Source: Hsuehochloa calcarea
Lineage: Eukaryota > Streptophyta > Magnoliopsida > Poales > Poaceae
Assembly (NCBI GenBank): GCA_036346395.1
Contig: CM070604.1
Location: 31,213,662-31,277,661 of the forward strand
DNA length: 64,000 nt
Direction: 5' to 3'
Shown: in pieces, positions 43,548-55,566 of the stretch
Position numbering within the stretch: position 1 is the stretch's first letter
Layout: each line of letters begins with the position of its first letter
Translations under genes and position numbers: made by a program
Notes under the pieces: generated by a model
What the model was told of the DNA's origin: nothing
The model's database searches: none
The model's input: only the letters and a program-made list of their open reading frames with translations

Positions 43548-46500
43548 TGTAATAGCCCAAAATTTCAAGTTTGGTTAAAGTTTAAAATTTATTTGGAATT
43601 GTGAAATTTCTGAAATTTTCTTTAAACCGTTTTAAGTTAAAATAAATTTATTATCAAAATATATTAACAACTTTAAGTTGGAACTATTTTATTTAAGTCC
43701 AGAATAATCCTAGAGACTTCTGTCAATTTTTCTAGAATTTTTGGGATTTATTTGCTATTTTCTAAGCCCTTTTTGAATTAACCGGATTAAATAAATTAAG
43801 AAATCAATTTAAAATCCCTAAAATAGTGTCGGGCCGAATCCACAACTGTGCGGCCCAACACTATTTGTTTTCCACCAATTGGCCCTTGCCCAAGACAACC
43901 CATCTATTAGGCCGTCGGATTAAAATCCGACGACCAAGGCCAATTGCCAGCTCTCTCTCCCTCTCTCTCCGCCACGACCCCACCTGCCAGTCCCGTTTCT
44001 CTCGCTTCCACGTGGGCCCGCGCCTACGTCTTCCCCGCCGCCTTCGTCTCCGCGAAGCTGCCGCCCGCGACCGCCATTAGCGCGCGCGGCCAAGCTCGCC
44101 AACCGCCGCCTCAACCGCCTCCGCTCCTTCCGTCGTCGCGCCGAACCGCGCCCACCTCCGCCACGACCCCACCTCTTTCTCCTCTTCTCGCGCGCGTGCT
44201 CCCGATCCATAGCCGCCGCCGCCCGACCCCCGTCGCTCGCCACCTCGGACCCCTCGACCCTATAAAAAGCGGCCCCATGCGCCTCCGTTCGCCCATCCCG
44301 GCCGCCACTCACTCACCCTCTCTCGTCGTGTGCTCGCGGGTTTGAAGCTTCTTCGCCCCGACCACGAAGATTGAGTTCCATTTGCGCCGCCGCCGAGTCG
44401 CCGCGCCCTCACCGCCGCCACCAACCGCATCGCCGTGACACCGCGAGGCGGTCGCGCTCGCCTTGCCGGAGAACCCTCGAGCCGCCGTCTCGCCGTCACC
44501 CGGCGCGCGCCACTTCTTCCTCGCCGCCGGTCGCCTCCGTCCTCGCCGCGTCAGTGGGTGAGAGCACCACGACCGCCGTCTCCTCCTCTCTCGATTGCAC
44601 CTCGCCGCCACGCCGGCGCCTATGCGCCGGCGACCTTGTTCCAGCGCAGCGCCGCTCGCCATGGGATCGCCACGCGCTCACCTCGTGGGCGCCATCTCAG
44701 CGTTGGATCCAACGTGGATCCGACGTGGCACCAAATCCACCAAGTCAGCGCCACCTCCCCTCAGCCGAAGCGCGTGAACCGGGTCCACGTAAACCAAGTC
44801 TATGACACGTGGGGCCCACCGGTCGGATTTAATTTCAATTTTGGAAAATCGGAAGGCTGACGTCGGCATTGCGCAATAAATGATTTTCTTTAGAAATTTA
44901 AATCAGAAAATTTCAGAATTAGGATTAAACTTGTAAAATTCATATCTTTTGCATCTTAACTCCAAATTGAGTGATTCAAATTACTAAAATTCTAGAAAAT
45001 TATTATCTAGCTAAATAAAATAAAATAATTTCATTTTGATTTGGTTTTATTTATCTTTTTGAATATAGTTGAATTTCTTTTGATTTGTTGTATTTTCACG
45101 TTTAGACTTCGACGATTCCGGGGATTTGGACCCTACTGAAGATTTAGAATTTCAAGACTTCAATGAAGGCAAGTTACACTTTGACCATGTTGACCCTAAT
45201 ATTTTAAAGTTATTTATTTCAGTTTCTAAATAATTATTGCATGCATAGTTTTAATCAATTATTTTGCTTCCCGTTTTAAATGCTTAGTTATACCAATTCT
45301 TTTTGTATGGCCAATTTGAATGTTGGAAGTCATTCCCTTGTCACCCTTAGATAAAACTTATACAAAGTATATATGCTTAGAAAATGCTTAGGTCATGATT
45401 TGAGTTTTGGGGGAATTTAGCCAAATCAGTTCAATTTGATTTAAAAGTTTAATCCATGGTATTATCTTACCATGGAGGTTTATTAAAGATGGTTTTAATC
45501 AAAATGAAAAAAATGATTTGAACTTGGGCGAAACGGAGGAATGGTGGGTGCAGGTTTATGCACGGGTTTTATCTGGTTAGGATTAAAACCCATGGTTTGA
45601 TTTGAAAGTCGCCCAAGTCAATTGAGGACCGGCCTTTGAGCGCATTTTGCTACGCCTTATCGTACTACCACTTGGTGCGTGTGGCGTAACACGGCTTAAT
45701 AATTTGGGATATTCCATAGATATTCGTGCCATGTGTATGAGTGGGTGTCGATTAGGCAATGATCCCCACTGGCGCAAGAGGGGCTCCGGAGGATGGTTAG
45801 TCAAAGGAGGCGAAACCTTAGCGGGCATGAGTACTTTGGGGTAGAACATTGTATGACCTTGTGATAGTTGCTTAGTCGCACGCCTTGGAGCGTGTAATGG
45901 CCGACATGTTAAGCAAACTGTCTCTTGTGGGTAAAGTTGTACCAACTCTGCGAGTAAAAATCTATTCGAATAGCGCGTCATGATTATGGACATGCTAGCA
46001 AAGCCACTCCGAGTTAGACTTATTTTTGGTTTTAAAAATATTTTAAGCAGTTGTTTCAGAAGATTTATCCTTGTGGAAAAATTGGGCGGTTAGCCATAGG
46101 AGGTATCCTTCACGACCAAATATGGAGGTTATCCACATTGAAGCTTTGTCATGTCTAAATTTGATTTTAGGTAAGATATAAAAATGGCCTTGGAAATTAA
46201 TATGATTATTTAAAATCAAAATACCATTTTATGCAAATAACCCTGCCATTATCCCTTGACTACTTTATGCATGCATTACCATTCAATATTGGGTGTGACT
46301 TGCGAGCGCTGTTGTAGTGCTCATTCTTGCTGAATATCTTTATTCAGGAGAAGACTTCTACCAGGACAGTGAGGACACCGCGTTTAGGTCGCCCCAGCAC
46401 GATTGCCTGTGGCGAATCGTTCTGGCCTACTACTACTGCTTTACTTCCGCTGTGCTATTTACTTATTTATTATTTGGCCTTTGGGCCCGTTTGTATCCAA

Positions 46501-46628
46501 CTTTGAATTACTCTATTAATGAAATGCGTGATATGTTTGTGATACCATTTTGTAACTGTGTACGCTGGAAATCCTGGACTAGTGTATGAACAGAGAGGAT
46601 TCGGGATCCTTCGTTCCCGGGTTCGACA
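43548..46628 (+). repeat. CHR-B 5' LTR (3081 bp)
   Basis: AT-rich U3, TATA at 44261, GC-rich section 43900-44870 with chance ORFs on both strands, then an AT-rich half. It ends GGGTTCGACA. No gene. Confidence 0.95.
44261..44268 (+). promoter_or_regulatory. TATA box of the CHR-B 5' LTR
   Basis: TATAAAAA following CCCTCGACCC. The counterpart is at 52732-52738 in the 3' LTR. Confidence 0.7.
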
Positions 46629-46632
46629 AAAG

Positions 46633-46645
46633 TGGTATCAGAGCC
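46633..46645 (+). other. CHR-B primer-binding site (initiator Met tRNA)
   Basis: TGGTATCAGAGCC, intact, four bases after the LTR. It contrasts with the altered form in the three CHR-A units. Confidence 0.95.
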
Positions 46646-46785
46646 ATATCGACTGTAGGTCGTAGCCTTAGAACTGTCTTAAGAATTTATTTCCAAAAAT
46701 CAAAACTATTTTGAGTCTGTCCAGAGTCCTTCTCAACCCTTCTTTCTAAAAAGCTTACTTACTTATCTCTTTCTCAAAAGTATAG

Positions 46786-47365
46786 ATGGCGGAAAGACCC
46801 ACTGCTACTTCCCATGGAGTTTCTGTTGGATATTGGGCCGAGATTCTCTGGGAGATGATGCAACACCTGGAGTACCATAAAAGGCCAGACTACCAAGGCT
46901 ACAGGGACGAGATGGGAGGACGACCCCTTTGGAGAGTTGAAGTGCTGCTCTTAAGCAGACCTTGCAGGACGCACCCATTTCCACGTTTTCCATGCCCCGA
47001 TCAGACGCGATACCTTCGCTGATGGCATCCAGGATGCAGCGAGAGAAGCAGTCCGCCATCTCCGCTATATCTATGACCCCTACTTTCAAGGCACCGGGTT
47101 CCATTATCACCCACTGCATATTCCGACCAGAGTTGACAGCACTTTCCGCTCGGCCCTGGGGGAGGATCTTCCCGAGCTGACGCACCAAGTGGACCTAGCA
47201 AAGGCCATGGACTACGATCTGAAACACCACGAAGACTTGGGAACTGCCCAAGATCGACTACAGGAAGCGGAGGAGAGGTTAAAAGCCGCAGAAGAGGAGC
47301 TGGCTCGCTACAAGGCGAGCGAGGCTAGCTCTAGCGAGTTAGATTATACCCCTAGTACCCCGTAG
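46786..47365 (+). pseudogene. CHR-B pre-gag ORF, one frameshift
   Basis: ATG 46786 opens MAERPTATSHGVSVGYWAEI and runs to about 46920. After a one-base shift, another frame carries DAAREAVRHLRYIYDPYF, RVDSTFRSALGEDLPEL and a Glu/Ala-rich helix (DRLQEAEERLKAAEEELARY) to TAG at 47363-47365. The total is 580 bp, one base off a multiple of three. It lies between the PBS and gag. I recall similar pre-gag ORFs in grass Ty3/gypsy elements but cannot name a function. The C-terminal helix is a probable coiled coil. Confidence 0.6.
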
Positions 47366-47580
47366 TTGTTATTACTGTAGTGCGATCATTAGACGAGAAT
47401 TATGAGCTATCAATCCCTTTGTGGTAGCCATAATTTCTGTCGAACAAAAGTATTTAATAAAGAAGTTCTTGGAAAATTGTTCTTCGTTTTGAGTGCTTTG
47501 CGTGTTCTTGGGCTATTAGAATTTACCCCTTTAGATCTTCCTCTTCCTTCTAGCTCGTCTAAATCTTGGAGTTCTAGCAG
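47366..47580 (+). other. CHR-B spacer between pre-gag ORF and gag
   Basis: AT-rich; no supported ORF. Confidence 0.5.
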
Positions 47581-48700
47581 ATGGTGACAACTCGTACCGG
47601 CAGCGGTAGTGCCCGAGGACAGAGCAACGAGAACATGGATTATCAGGAGAATCCCGTGCAGCAACCACCACCACCACCAGCTGGAGGACTGGATTGGCGT
47701 CAGATGATGGAGAACCAAAACCACCTGATTAGCCTCCTAGCCCAGTCCCTCAACAGCATGCAGAATGTGCAGGCAACAACTCGGACTGCACCACCCCCTC
47801 CACCTCCGCAGAGATTTACCATGGCAGAGTTCATGCGTATGCGCCCACCGACTTTCTCCAGCAGCACAGAGCCGATGGATGCCGATGATTGGATCCGTGC
47901 TATCGGAAAGAAACTAGATATAGCTCAATGTACTGACCGTGAAAGAGTCCTGTTCGCTTCTCATCAGCTCAATGGCCCCGCATCGAATGGTGGGATAACT
48001 TCAACATCGCCCATCTTGTCGATGCGAGCTATCACTTGGGAGGAGTTTGTGCGGGCTTTCCGCCATGCACATATTCCCGCGGGAATAATGACCTTAAAGA
48101 AAAGAGAGTTTCACGCACTTCGTCAAGGCAACCGCACAGTGGGAGAGTACCTGCATAGGTTCAACCAGCTTGCTCGTTCGCCCGGCGGATGTGGCTAGAG
48201 ATGAAGAAAGGCGGGAAAGGTTCATGGAAGGCTGAATGATGAAATCTCCGTCGGTGATCTCCCAGACTACACCGACTTCCAAGAACTGTGAACAAAGCTT
48301 TTCGCGGGAGGCCAAACATCGGGAGATGGAGAACATAAAGCGGAGGATGGCCGCCCAAAATTCAACTCGGAGGACAACCCAAGCCTCGCCTTGTTCAACC
48401 TCCGCCACCCAGCGTGGAAGATTCGATCTTCTACCCATAGAACCCCAAAGACCGACACAACGTCCCAACTCTTTTGGTTTCGCAACAATGCACTGCGAGC
48501 GGTTTGTGAGAAGAACCGCGTCTTCAACGGCGGGAGTGACATGTTTCCATTACAACGAGGCGGGCATTATGCCAACAAATGCCCAAGAGACGGCGATCGC
48601 AACACCGGCTAGACCAACATCGGAGTTCCGACCACCAACGCCACCTCAAGGCGGCGAACCAGTTCACTAAGGGACGTGTGAACCACGTCCACAAAGAGAG
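47581..48700 (+). pseudogene. CHR-B gag, 3' half frameshifted
   Basis: The open frame 47581-48198 (205 residues) begins MVTTRTGSGSARG, has a Pro-rich stretch, then FMRMRPPTFSSS, DADDWIRAIGKKLDIAQC and KKREFHALRQGNRTVGEYLHRFNQLA, the standard Ty3/gypsy capsid motifs. Downstream, other frames carry the rest, including a zinc knuckle near 48539-48590 (CFHYNEAG...NKC) in which the second Cys reads Tyr. Confidence 0.85.
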
Positions 48701-48754
48701 GAAGCTCGGCGGACCGATGTCGTCCTTGGTACGTTCCTTATTAATTCATTACGG

Positions 48755-49195
48755 CATCGCTTTTGTTTGATTCCGAGCTTCGCATTCCTTTGTATCCAAT
48801 GCTTTTGTGGAAAAAAGCGGGTTACTTACGCCCCTCTAGACAACCCTATGATAATCCATTCCCGGGTTGAAAATGAGAACCGCTTCTTTACTGCTGAACC
48901 TTACTTTGGAAATATCCGAGTCCCTTCTCGGCGGACTTGATAGTCTTGCAATCTCAAGGTCCGGGCGTAATACTTGGTATGGACTGGTGGCCAAAAATCA
49001 GGGCGAATAGATCGTGCCAATAGGTCTATCATCCTCACCAATGAGCAAGGAGTCACAGTTGAATTCGGGCCCAAGACACATGCATGGAGGAAGATCTTTT
49101 CGACCAAATTGAAAGAGTCGAAGCTTGAAGATATATCGATGGTGCAAGAATTTCGGATGTTTTCTGACGATTTACGGCATGCTACCGGATAGGGA
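48755..49195 (+). pseudogene. CHR-B protease, frameshifted
   Basis: An FDS-(G)-ASHSFVSNAF-type start near 48767 is one base short after GATTCCG. Later pieces include LGMDWW-like near 48975 and DRANRSIILTNEQGVTVEFG in 48974-49192. It is broken between pieces. Confidence 0.7.
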
Positions 49196-49344
49196 TATAA
49201 TGTTCTTAATTGACTTAGTGCAGGAACCGCTCAATCTCGGCGACCTTACGAATGCCGCTAATGAATTGGCGAGATGAAGAAACAAATTGAAGAGTTCTGA
49301 GCAAAGGGTATATTCAACCAAGTACATCACCTTGGGGAGCACCA

Positions 49345-50394
49345 GTGCTATTTGTCAAGAAGAAGGACAATAGTATGAGGACGTGTGTGGATTACAGATC
49401 ACTCAATGAGGTGACGATCAAGAATAAGTACCCGTTACCCAGGATTGATGACCTGTTCGACCAGTTGAAAGGAGCAAGTGTCTTCTCGAAGATTGATTTG
49501 AGATCTGGCTATCACCAACTGAAGATCAGACCAGAAGATGTTCCGAAGACTGCCTTCACCACTAGATATGGACTGTACGAGTTTACAGTAATGTCCTTCG
49601 GCTTGACGAACGCCCCTGCTTATTTCATGAATATGATGAACAAAGTGTTCATGGAATTCTTGGATAAGTTTGTGGTTGTCTTCATCGATGACATCCTTAT
49701 TTATTCAAAGACCGCAGAAGAGCATGAGAACCATCTCAGGATAATTTTGGGAAAACTCAGAGAGAACCAGCTTTATGCCAAATTCAGCAAGTGCGAATTT
49801 TGGCTAAGCCAGGTGGCATTCCTTGGACACATTGTGTCAGTAGGAGGAGTTGCAGTAGATCCAGCCAAAGTTGAAGCAGTAATGGATTGGAAACAACCGA
49901 AATCTGTCACAGAAGTGGGAAGTTTCCTTGGATTAGCTGGGTATTACCGCCGATTCATTGAAGGATTCTCCAAAACGGCAAAACCAATGACACAACTTCT
50001 GAAGAAGGAGAAGAAATTTGAATGGACAGATACCTGTGAGAAAAGTTTCCAAGAGCTGAAGACGAGACTAGTCTCCGCCCCTGTATTAGTCCTCTGGGAT
50101 ATCCATAAGGATTTTGTGATTTTCTGCGACGCATCTCGCCAGGGACTCGGTTGTGTTTTGATGCAAGAGGGCAAGGTTGTAGCTTATGCATCTCGTCAGT
50201 TGAGGCCTCATGAAGGGAATTACCCGACTCATGATCTTGAGTTAGCTGCAATTGTGTATGCTTTGAAGATCTGGCGGCATTATCTCATTGGCAACCGCTG
50301 TGAGGTTTTCACGGATCATAAGAGTCAAGTACATCTTCACCCGATCGACCTTAACCTTGACGGAGAAGATGGTGGAATTGATAAAGGATTATGA
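49345..50394 (+). CDS. CHR-B reverse transcriptase and RNase H (longest open pol piece)
   Basis: An open frame of 349 residues: LFVKKKDNSMRTCVDYRSLN (about 2-21), first RT Asp in SKIDLRSGYHQ (about 51), FIDDILIYSK (about 113-122), AKFSKCEFWL, FLGLAGYYRRFIEGF, then RNase H DFVIFCDASRQGLGC, VVAYASRQLRPHE, THDLELAAIVYALKIWRHY and FTDHK. It ends by frameshift just after FTDHK near 50325; a neighbouring frame continues with TLTEKMVELIKDYDIGIHYH. The N-terminal part of RT upstream of 49345 is in other frames. Confidence 0.9.
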   Translation: MLFVKKKDNSMRTCVDYRSLNEVTIKNKYPLPRIDDLFDQLKGASVFSKIDLRSGYHQLKIRPEDVPKTAFTTRYGLYEFTVMSFGLTNAPAYFMNMMNKVFMEFLDKFVVVFIDDILIYSKTAEEHENHLRIILGKLRENQLYAKFSKCEFWLSQVAFLGHIVSVGGVAVDPAKVEAVMDWKQPKSVTEVGSFLGLAGYYRRFIEGFSKTAKPMTQLLKKEKKFEWTDTCEKSFQELKTRLVSAPVLVLWDIHKDFVIFCDASRQGLGCVLMQEGKVVAYASRQLRPHEGNYPTHDLELAAIVYALKIWRHYLIGNRCEVFTDHKSQVHLHPIDLNLDGEDGGIDKGL

Positions 50395-50459
50395 CATTGG
50401 GATTCATTACCATCCGGGCAAAGCAAATGTGGTTGCGGATGCCCTAAGCGAAAGGCGTA

Positions 50460-51542
50460 CAGCAACACCATCTTAGTTCAGAGAATCGGCCAATTATACG
50501 AAGAATTGAAACATCTGAACTTGGAGATTGTTGATCAAGGGTGCGTGAACGCTTTGGAAGTTCAACCAACTCTTGAGCGGATCGGGGAAGCGGTTAGAAG
50601 ATGAGGACATCAAAGAAATTAAGAAGAATATGAGAAGAGGCAAAGCGCCAGGCTTTTCTGAAGATGAGCAAGGAACAGTGTGGTATGGAAACCGCATTTG
50701 TGTACCCGATCAGCGGGAGTTAAAGGAGTCGATTCTGAAGGAAGCTCATGAATCGCCGTACTCCATTCATCCCGGGAATACCAAAATGTACCAAGATTTG
50801 AAGGAAAAATATTGGTGGGTCAGTATGAAGCGAGGAATTGCTGAGTTCGTCGCTCGTTGTGATGTTTGTCAGCGAGTCAAGGCAGAGCATCAAAGACCCG
50901 CTGGTTTGCTACAACCGTTACCAATTCCCGAGTGGAAGTGGGAGGAAGTTGGTATGGATTTCATCACCGGACTCCCCAGGACCCAATCAGGATGTGATTC
51001 CATCTGGGTGATAATTGACCGATTGACTAAAGTGGCTCACTTCATCCCAGTCAAGACAACATACCAAAGTAACAAGTTAGCAGAACTGTACATGGCCAAG
51101 ATAGTTTGTCTACACGGTGTACCTAAGAAGATTGTGTCCGACAGAGGTTCCCAGTTCACCTCTCGGTTTTGGAAGAGCCTGCACGAAGCTTTGGGAACCA
51201 GACTCAACTTTAGTCTGACCTATCATCCCAGACATGATGGCCGACGGGCGTGTCAACCAAAATCTTGAAGATATGCTTCGAGCCTGTGCCATAGATTATG
51301 GAAAAAGTTGGGACAAAAATCTACCCTATGCAGAATTCTCATACAATAATAGCTACCAAGCCAGTTTGCAGATGTCTCCCTTCGAAGCTTTGTACGGTAG
51401 GAAATGCGAAACTCCACTCCTTTGGGATCAAGTAGGAGAGCATCAATTCTTTGGACGAGTTGATCAAAGAAGCGTAAAGCAAAGTTCAAACAAGAAAAGA
51501 ACGCCTAAAGGTGGCACAGACCCGACAGAAGAGTTATGCTGA
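50460..51542 (+). pseudogene. CHR-B integrase, broken at the third catalytic residue
   Basis: The frame 50573-51268 holds YSIHPGNTKMYQDLKEKYWW and CDVCQRVKAEHQRPAG (zinc-binding), WKWEEVGMDFITGLPRTQSG (first Asp), DRLTKVAHF, and VSDRGSQFTSRFW (second Asp). At about 51240, where the third acidic residue should be, the frame reads DGRRACQ. The frame 51234-51542 carries on with VNQNLEDMLRACAIDYGKSW and FEALYGRKCETPLLW. The local sequence is short by bases at a CAG and a GAG. Confidence 0.85.
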
Positions 51543-52012
51543 TAATCGTCGGAGGGAGTTGATATTTGAAGTAGGAAATTTTGTCTATCTCCGAGTTACC
51601 CCACTTAGAGGAGTAAGAAGATTCGGACAAAGGAAAACTCGCACCTGCATTTGTAGGACCTTACAAGATTTTGGCAAGAAGAGGTGAAGTGGCATATCAC
51701 TTCGAGCTACAAGATCCTTGTCCGCCGTTCACAATGTCTTTCATGTTTCCCAACTGAAGAAGTGTCTCAGAGTGCCAACTGAAGAAACACCGATTGAAAG
51801 CATCGATCTTCAGGAAGATCTCACCTATGTGGAACAGCCGATCAAGATTTTCGATGTGGCAGAACGTATTACCCAAAGCAAGGTCATCCGTTCATGCAAA
51901 GTCCAGTGGAGTAATCACTCCGAAGAAGAAGCCACCTGGGAGCGAGAAGAAGATCCAAAGCCGATTATCCCCACCTTTTGTCGACCAAGTCCAATCTCGG
52001 GGACGAGATTCC
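51543..52012 (+). pseudogene. CHR-B integrase C-terminus and chromodomain-like tail
   Basis: The frame 51718-52035 contains VHNVFHVSQLKKCLRVP, DLTYVEQPIKIFDVAER and KVQWSNHSEEEATWEREED. The last block matches the C-terminal chromodomain of Tekay-type chromoviruses, thought to guide integration into heterochromatin. Upstream, 51543-51717 has frameshifts. Confidence 0.8.
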
Positions 52013-52030
52013 CTTTAAGGGGGGTAGGTT
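52013..52030 (+). other. CHR-B polypurine tract
   Basis: TTAAGGGGGGTAGG directly before TGTAACAGCC. Confidence 0.88.
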
Positions 52031-55000
52031 TGTAACAGCCCAAAATTTCAAGTTTTCTTAAAGTTTAAAATTTATTTGGAATTGTGAAATTTCTGAAATT
52101 TTCTTTAAACCGTTTTAAGTTAAAATAAATTTATTATCAAAATATATTAACAACTTTAAGTTGGAACTATTTTATTTAAGTCCAGAATAATCCTAGAGAC
52201 TTCACAATTTTTCTAGAATTTTGGGATTTATTTGCTATTTTCTAAGCCCTTTTTGAATTAACCGATTAAATAAATTAAGAAATCAATTTAAAATCCCTAA
52301 AATAGTGTCGGGCCGAATCCACAACTGTGCGGCCCAACACTATTTGTTTTCCGGCCCAATTGGCCCGCCCGCAGACCCATCTATTATTCCGTCCGGGATT
52401 AAAATCCGACGGCCGGCCAATACTCTCTCTCTCTCTCTCTCCGCCACGACCCGCTGCGCGCCCCCGTTTCTCTCGCTTCCCGTGGGCCGCGCTGCGTCTT
52501 CCCGCCGCCGTCTCCATGGCCGCCGCCCGCGACCGCCATTAGCGCGCGCGGCCAAGCTCGCCAACCGCCGCCTCCAACCGCCTCCGCTCCTTCCGCGTCG
52601 TCGCGCATGAACCGCGCCCACCTCCGCACGACCCCCACCTCTTTCCCCTCTTCTCCGCGCGCGTGCTCCCCGATCCCGCAACCGCCGCCGCCACGACCCC
52701 ACGCCGCTCGCCACCTCGCACCCCTCGACCCTATAAAGGCAGCCCCATGCGCCCCTCCGTTCGCCCATCCCGCCGCCACTCACTCACCCTCTCGTCGTGT
52801 GCTCGCCGATTTGAAGCTTCTTCGCCGCCGACCACCGAAGATTGATTTATTTGCGCCGCCGCCGAGTCGCCGCGCCCTCACCGCCGCCACCAACCGCATC
52901 GCCGTGACACCGCGAGGCGGTCGCGCACTCGCCGCCGGAGAACCCTCGAGCCGCCGTCTCGCCGTCACCCGGCGCGCGCGCTTCTTCCTCGCCGCCGGTC
53001 GCCTCCGTCCTCGCCGCGTCGAGTGGGTGAGAGCACCACGATCGCCGTCTCCTCCTCTCGATTGCACACTCGCCGCCACGGCCGCTCCAGTAGCGCCGGC
53101 GACCTTCGTTCCGCGCGCGCGCCGGCTGCGCCGCGTGGGGTCGCCACGCGCCACCTCGTGGGCGCCATCTCGCCGTTGGATCCAACGTGGATCCGACGTG
53201 GCACCAAATCCACCAAGTCGCGCCACCTCCTCGGTAAGCGCGTGAACCGGTCCACGTAAACCAAGTCTATGACACGTGGGGCCCACCGGTCGGATTAATT
53301 TCAATTTCGAAAATCGAAGGTCGACGTCGGCATTGCGCAATAAATGATTTTCTTTAGAAATTTAAATCGAAAAATTTCAAATTAGGATTAAACTTGTAAA
53401 ATTCATATCTTTTGCATCTTAACTCCAAATTGAGTGATTCAAATTGCTAAAATTCTAGAAAATTATTATCTAGCTAAATAAAATAAAATAATTTCATTTT
53501 GATTTGGTTTTATTTATCTTTTGAATATAGTTGAATTTCTTTTGATTTGTTGTATTTTCACGCTTAGACTTGACGATTAGGGATTTGGACCCTACTGAAG
53601 ATTTAGAATTTCAAGACTTCAATGAAGGCAAGTTACACTTTGACCATGTTGACCCTAATATTTTAAAGTTATTTATTTCAGTTTCTAAATAATTATTGCA
53701 TGCATAGTTTTAATCAATTATTTTGCTTCCCGTTTTAAATGCTTAGTTATACCAATTCTTTTTGTATGACCAATTTGAATGTTGGAAGTCATTCCCTTGT
53801 CACCCTTAGATAAAACTTATACAAAGTATATATGCTTAGCAAATGCTTAGGTCATGATTTGAGTTTTGGGGGAATTTAGCCAAATCAGTTCAATTTGATT
53901 TAAAAGTTTAATCCATGGTATTATCTTACCATGGAGGTTTATTAAAGATGGTTTAATCAAAATGAAAAAAATGATTTGAACTTGGGCGAAACGGAGGAAT
54001 GGTGGGTGCAGGTTTATGCACGGGTTTTATCTGGTTAGGATTAAAACCCATGGTTTGATTTGAAAGTCGCCCAAGTCAATTGAGGACCGGCCTTTGAGCG
54101 CATTTTGCTACGCCTTATCGTACTACCACTTGGTCTGTGTGGGCAGAACCTGGCTTAATAATTTGGGATATTCCATAGATATTCGTGCTAGTGTATGAGT
54201 GGGTGTCGATTAGACAGCAGTCCCACCTGGCGCAAGAGGGGGCTCCCGGAGGATGGTTAGTCCAAAGGAGGCGAAACCTTAGCGGGCATGAGTACTTTGG
54301 GGTAGAACATTGTAACAGCCTTGTGATAGTTGCTTAGTCGCACGCCTTCGGAAGCGTGTAATGGCCGACATGTTAAGCAAACTGTCTCTTGTGGGTAAAG
54401 TTGTACCAACTCTGCAGAGTAAAAATCTATTCGAATAGCCGCGTCCGCGGTTATGGACATGCTAGCAAAGCCACTCCGAGTTAGACTTATTTTTGGTTTT
54501 AAAAATATTTTAAACAGTTGTTTCAGGAAGATTTATCCTTGTGGAAAAATTGGGCGGTTAGCCATAGGAGGGTATCCTTCACCAGTCAAATATGGAGGTT
54601 ATCCACATTGAAGCTTTGTCATGTCTAAATTTGATTTTAGGTAAGATATAAAAATGGCCTTGGAAATTAATATGATTATTTAAAATCAAAATACCATTTT
54701 ATGCAAATAACCCTGCCATTATCCCTTGACTACTTTATGCATGCATTACCATTCAATATTGGGTGTGACTTGCGAGCGCTGTTGTAGTGCTCATTCTTGC
54801 TGAATATCTTTATTCAGGAGAAGACTTCTACCAGGACGGTGAGGACACCGACGTTTAGGCTGCGCCCCCAGACGATTGCCTGTGGCGAATCGTTCTGGCC
54901 TACTACTACTGCTTTACTTCCGCTGTGCTATTTACTTATTTATTATTTGGCCTTTGGGCCCGTTTGTATCCAACTTTGAATTACTCTATTAATGAAATGC

Positions 55001-55101
55001 GTGATATGTTTGTGATACCATTTTGTAACTGTGTACGCTGGAAATCCTGGACTAGTGTATGAACACAGAGGATTCGGGATCCTTCGTTCCCGGGTTCGAC
55101 A
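52031..55101 (+). repeat. CHR-B 3' LTR (3071 bp)
   Basis: It pairs with 43548-46628. The two differ mainly by small indels and changes in the GC-rich part; the AT-rich halves are nearly identical. TATA at 52732-52738. A 212-residue ORF in the GC-rich part (52607-53245) has no recognisable motif and is not maintained in the other LTR. Confidence 0.94.
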
Positions 55102-55566
55102 AGGCATTGGGTGCTCGATAGTGGTTGCACTCAACACATGACCGGAGACCGAAAAATGTTCACCTCATTTGAGAATGGGAGCGGAAATGAAAAGATCACA
55201 TTTGGTGACAATAGCAAAGGAAAGGTAATTGGCTTAGGTAAAATTGCTATCTCAAATGACCTTTCCATTTCAAATGTGTCTTTAGTGGAAACATTAAACT
55301 TCAATTTGATATCCGTTGCTCAATTATGTGATCTTGGATTAACTTGCTCATTCTCTAAAAGGGAAGTCACTATTTTTAAGGAAAAAGAAAAAGAAATGAT
55401 TTTCAAAGGTTTTAGATTTGGCAATCTTTATTTGGTTGATTTCTTCTCAAATGATTCTTGTTTGAAAACTTGTTTGATTGCAAAAACTTCAATGGGTTGG
55501 TTATGGCATAGAAGATTAGGTCATGTGGGAATGTTCAACTCAATAAGCTTTTCAAACATGACTTAG
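55102..55566 (+). pseudogene. SIRE-A protease 3' part and integrase zinc-finger start
   Basis: It resumes after the AGGCA duplication with WVLDSGCTQHMTG: the protease active site D-S-G is intact (about 55112-55120). Then ITFGDNSKGKVIGLGKI, NFNLISVAQLCDLGL and LWHRRLGHVGM (first half of the HHCC finger). Near 55533 one base is missing, so the frame ends at 55566 just before the integrase core. Confidence 0.88.

Larger units (their letters stand above)
43548..55101 (+). mobile_element. CHR-B: Tekay/Del-like chromovirus inserted in the SIRE-A protease
   Basis: TGTAATAGCC (43548) to GGTTCGACA (55101), flanked by AGGCA at 43543-43547 and 55102-55106. LTRs are 3081 and 3071 bp; PBS 46633-46645; pre-gag ORF, gag, protease, RT, RNase H, integrase, chromodomain-like tail, PPT near 52013. 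It belongs to a different family from CHR-A (diverged LTR U3) but is clearly related in pol and in the 3' half of the LTR. Confidence 0.93.

Noticed and set aside
52607..53245. A 212-residue ORF (and similar ones at 44371-44860) in GC-rich DNA
   Set aside because: They lie in the GC-rich part of the CHR-B LTRs, have open frames on both strands, biased Arg/Pro/Ser composition, and are not maintained between the two LTRs.
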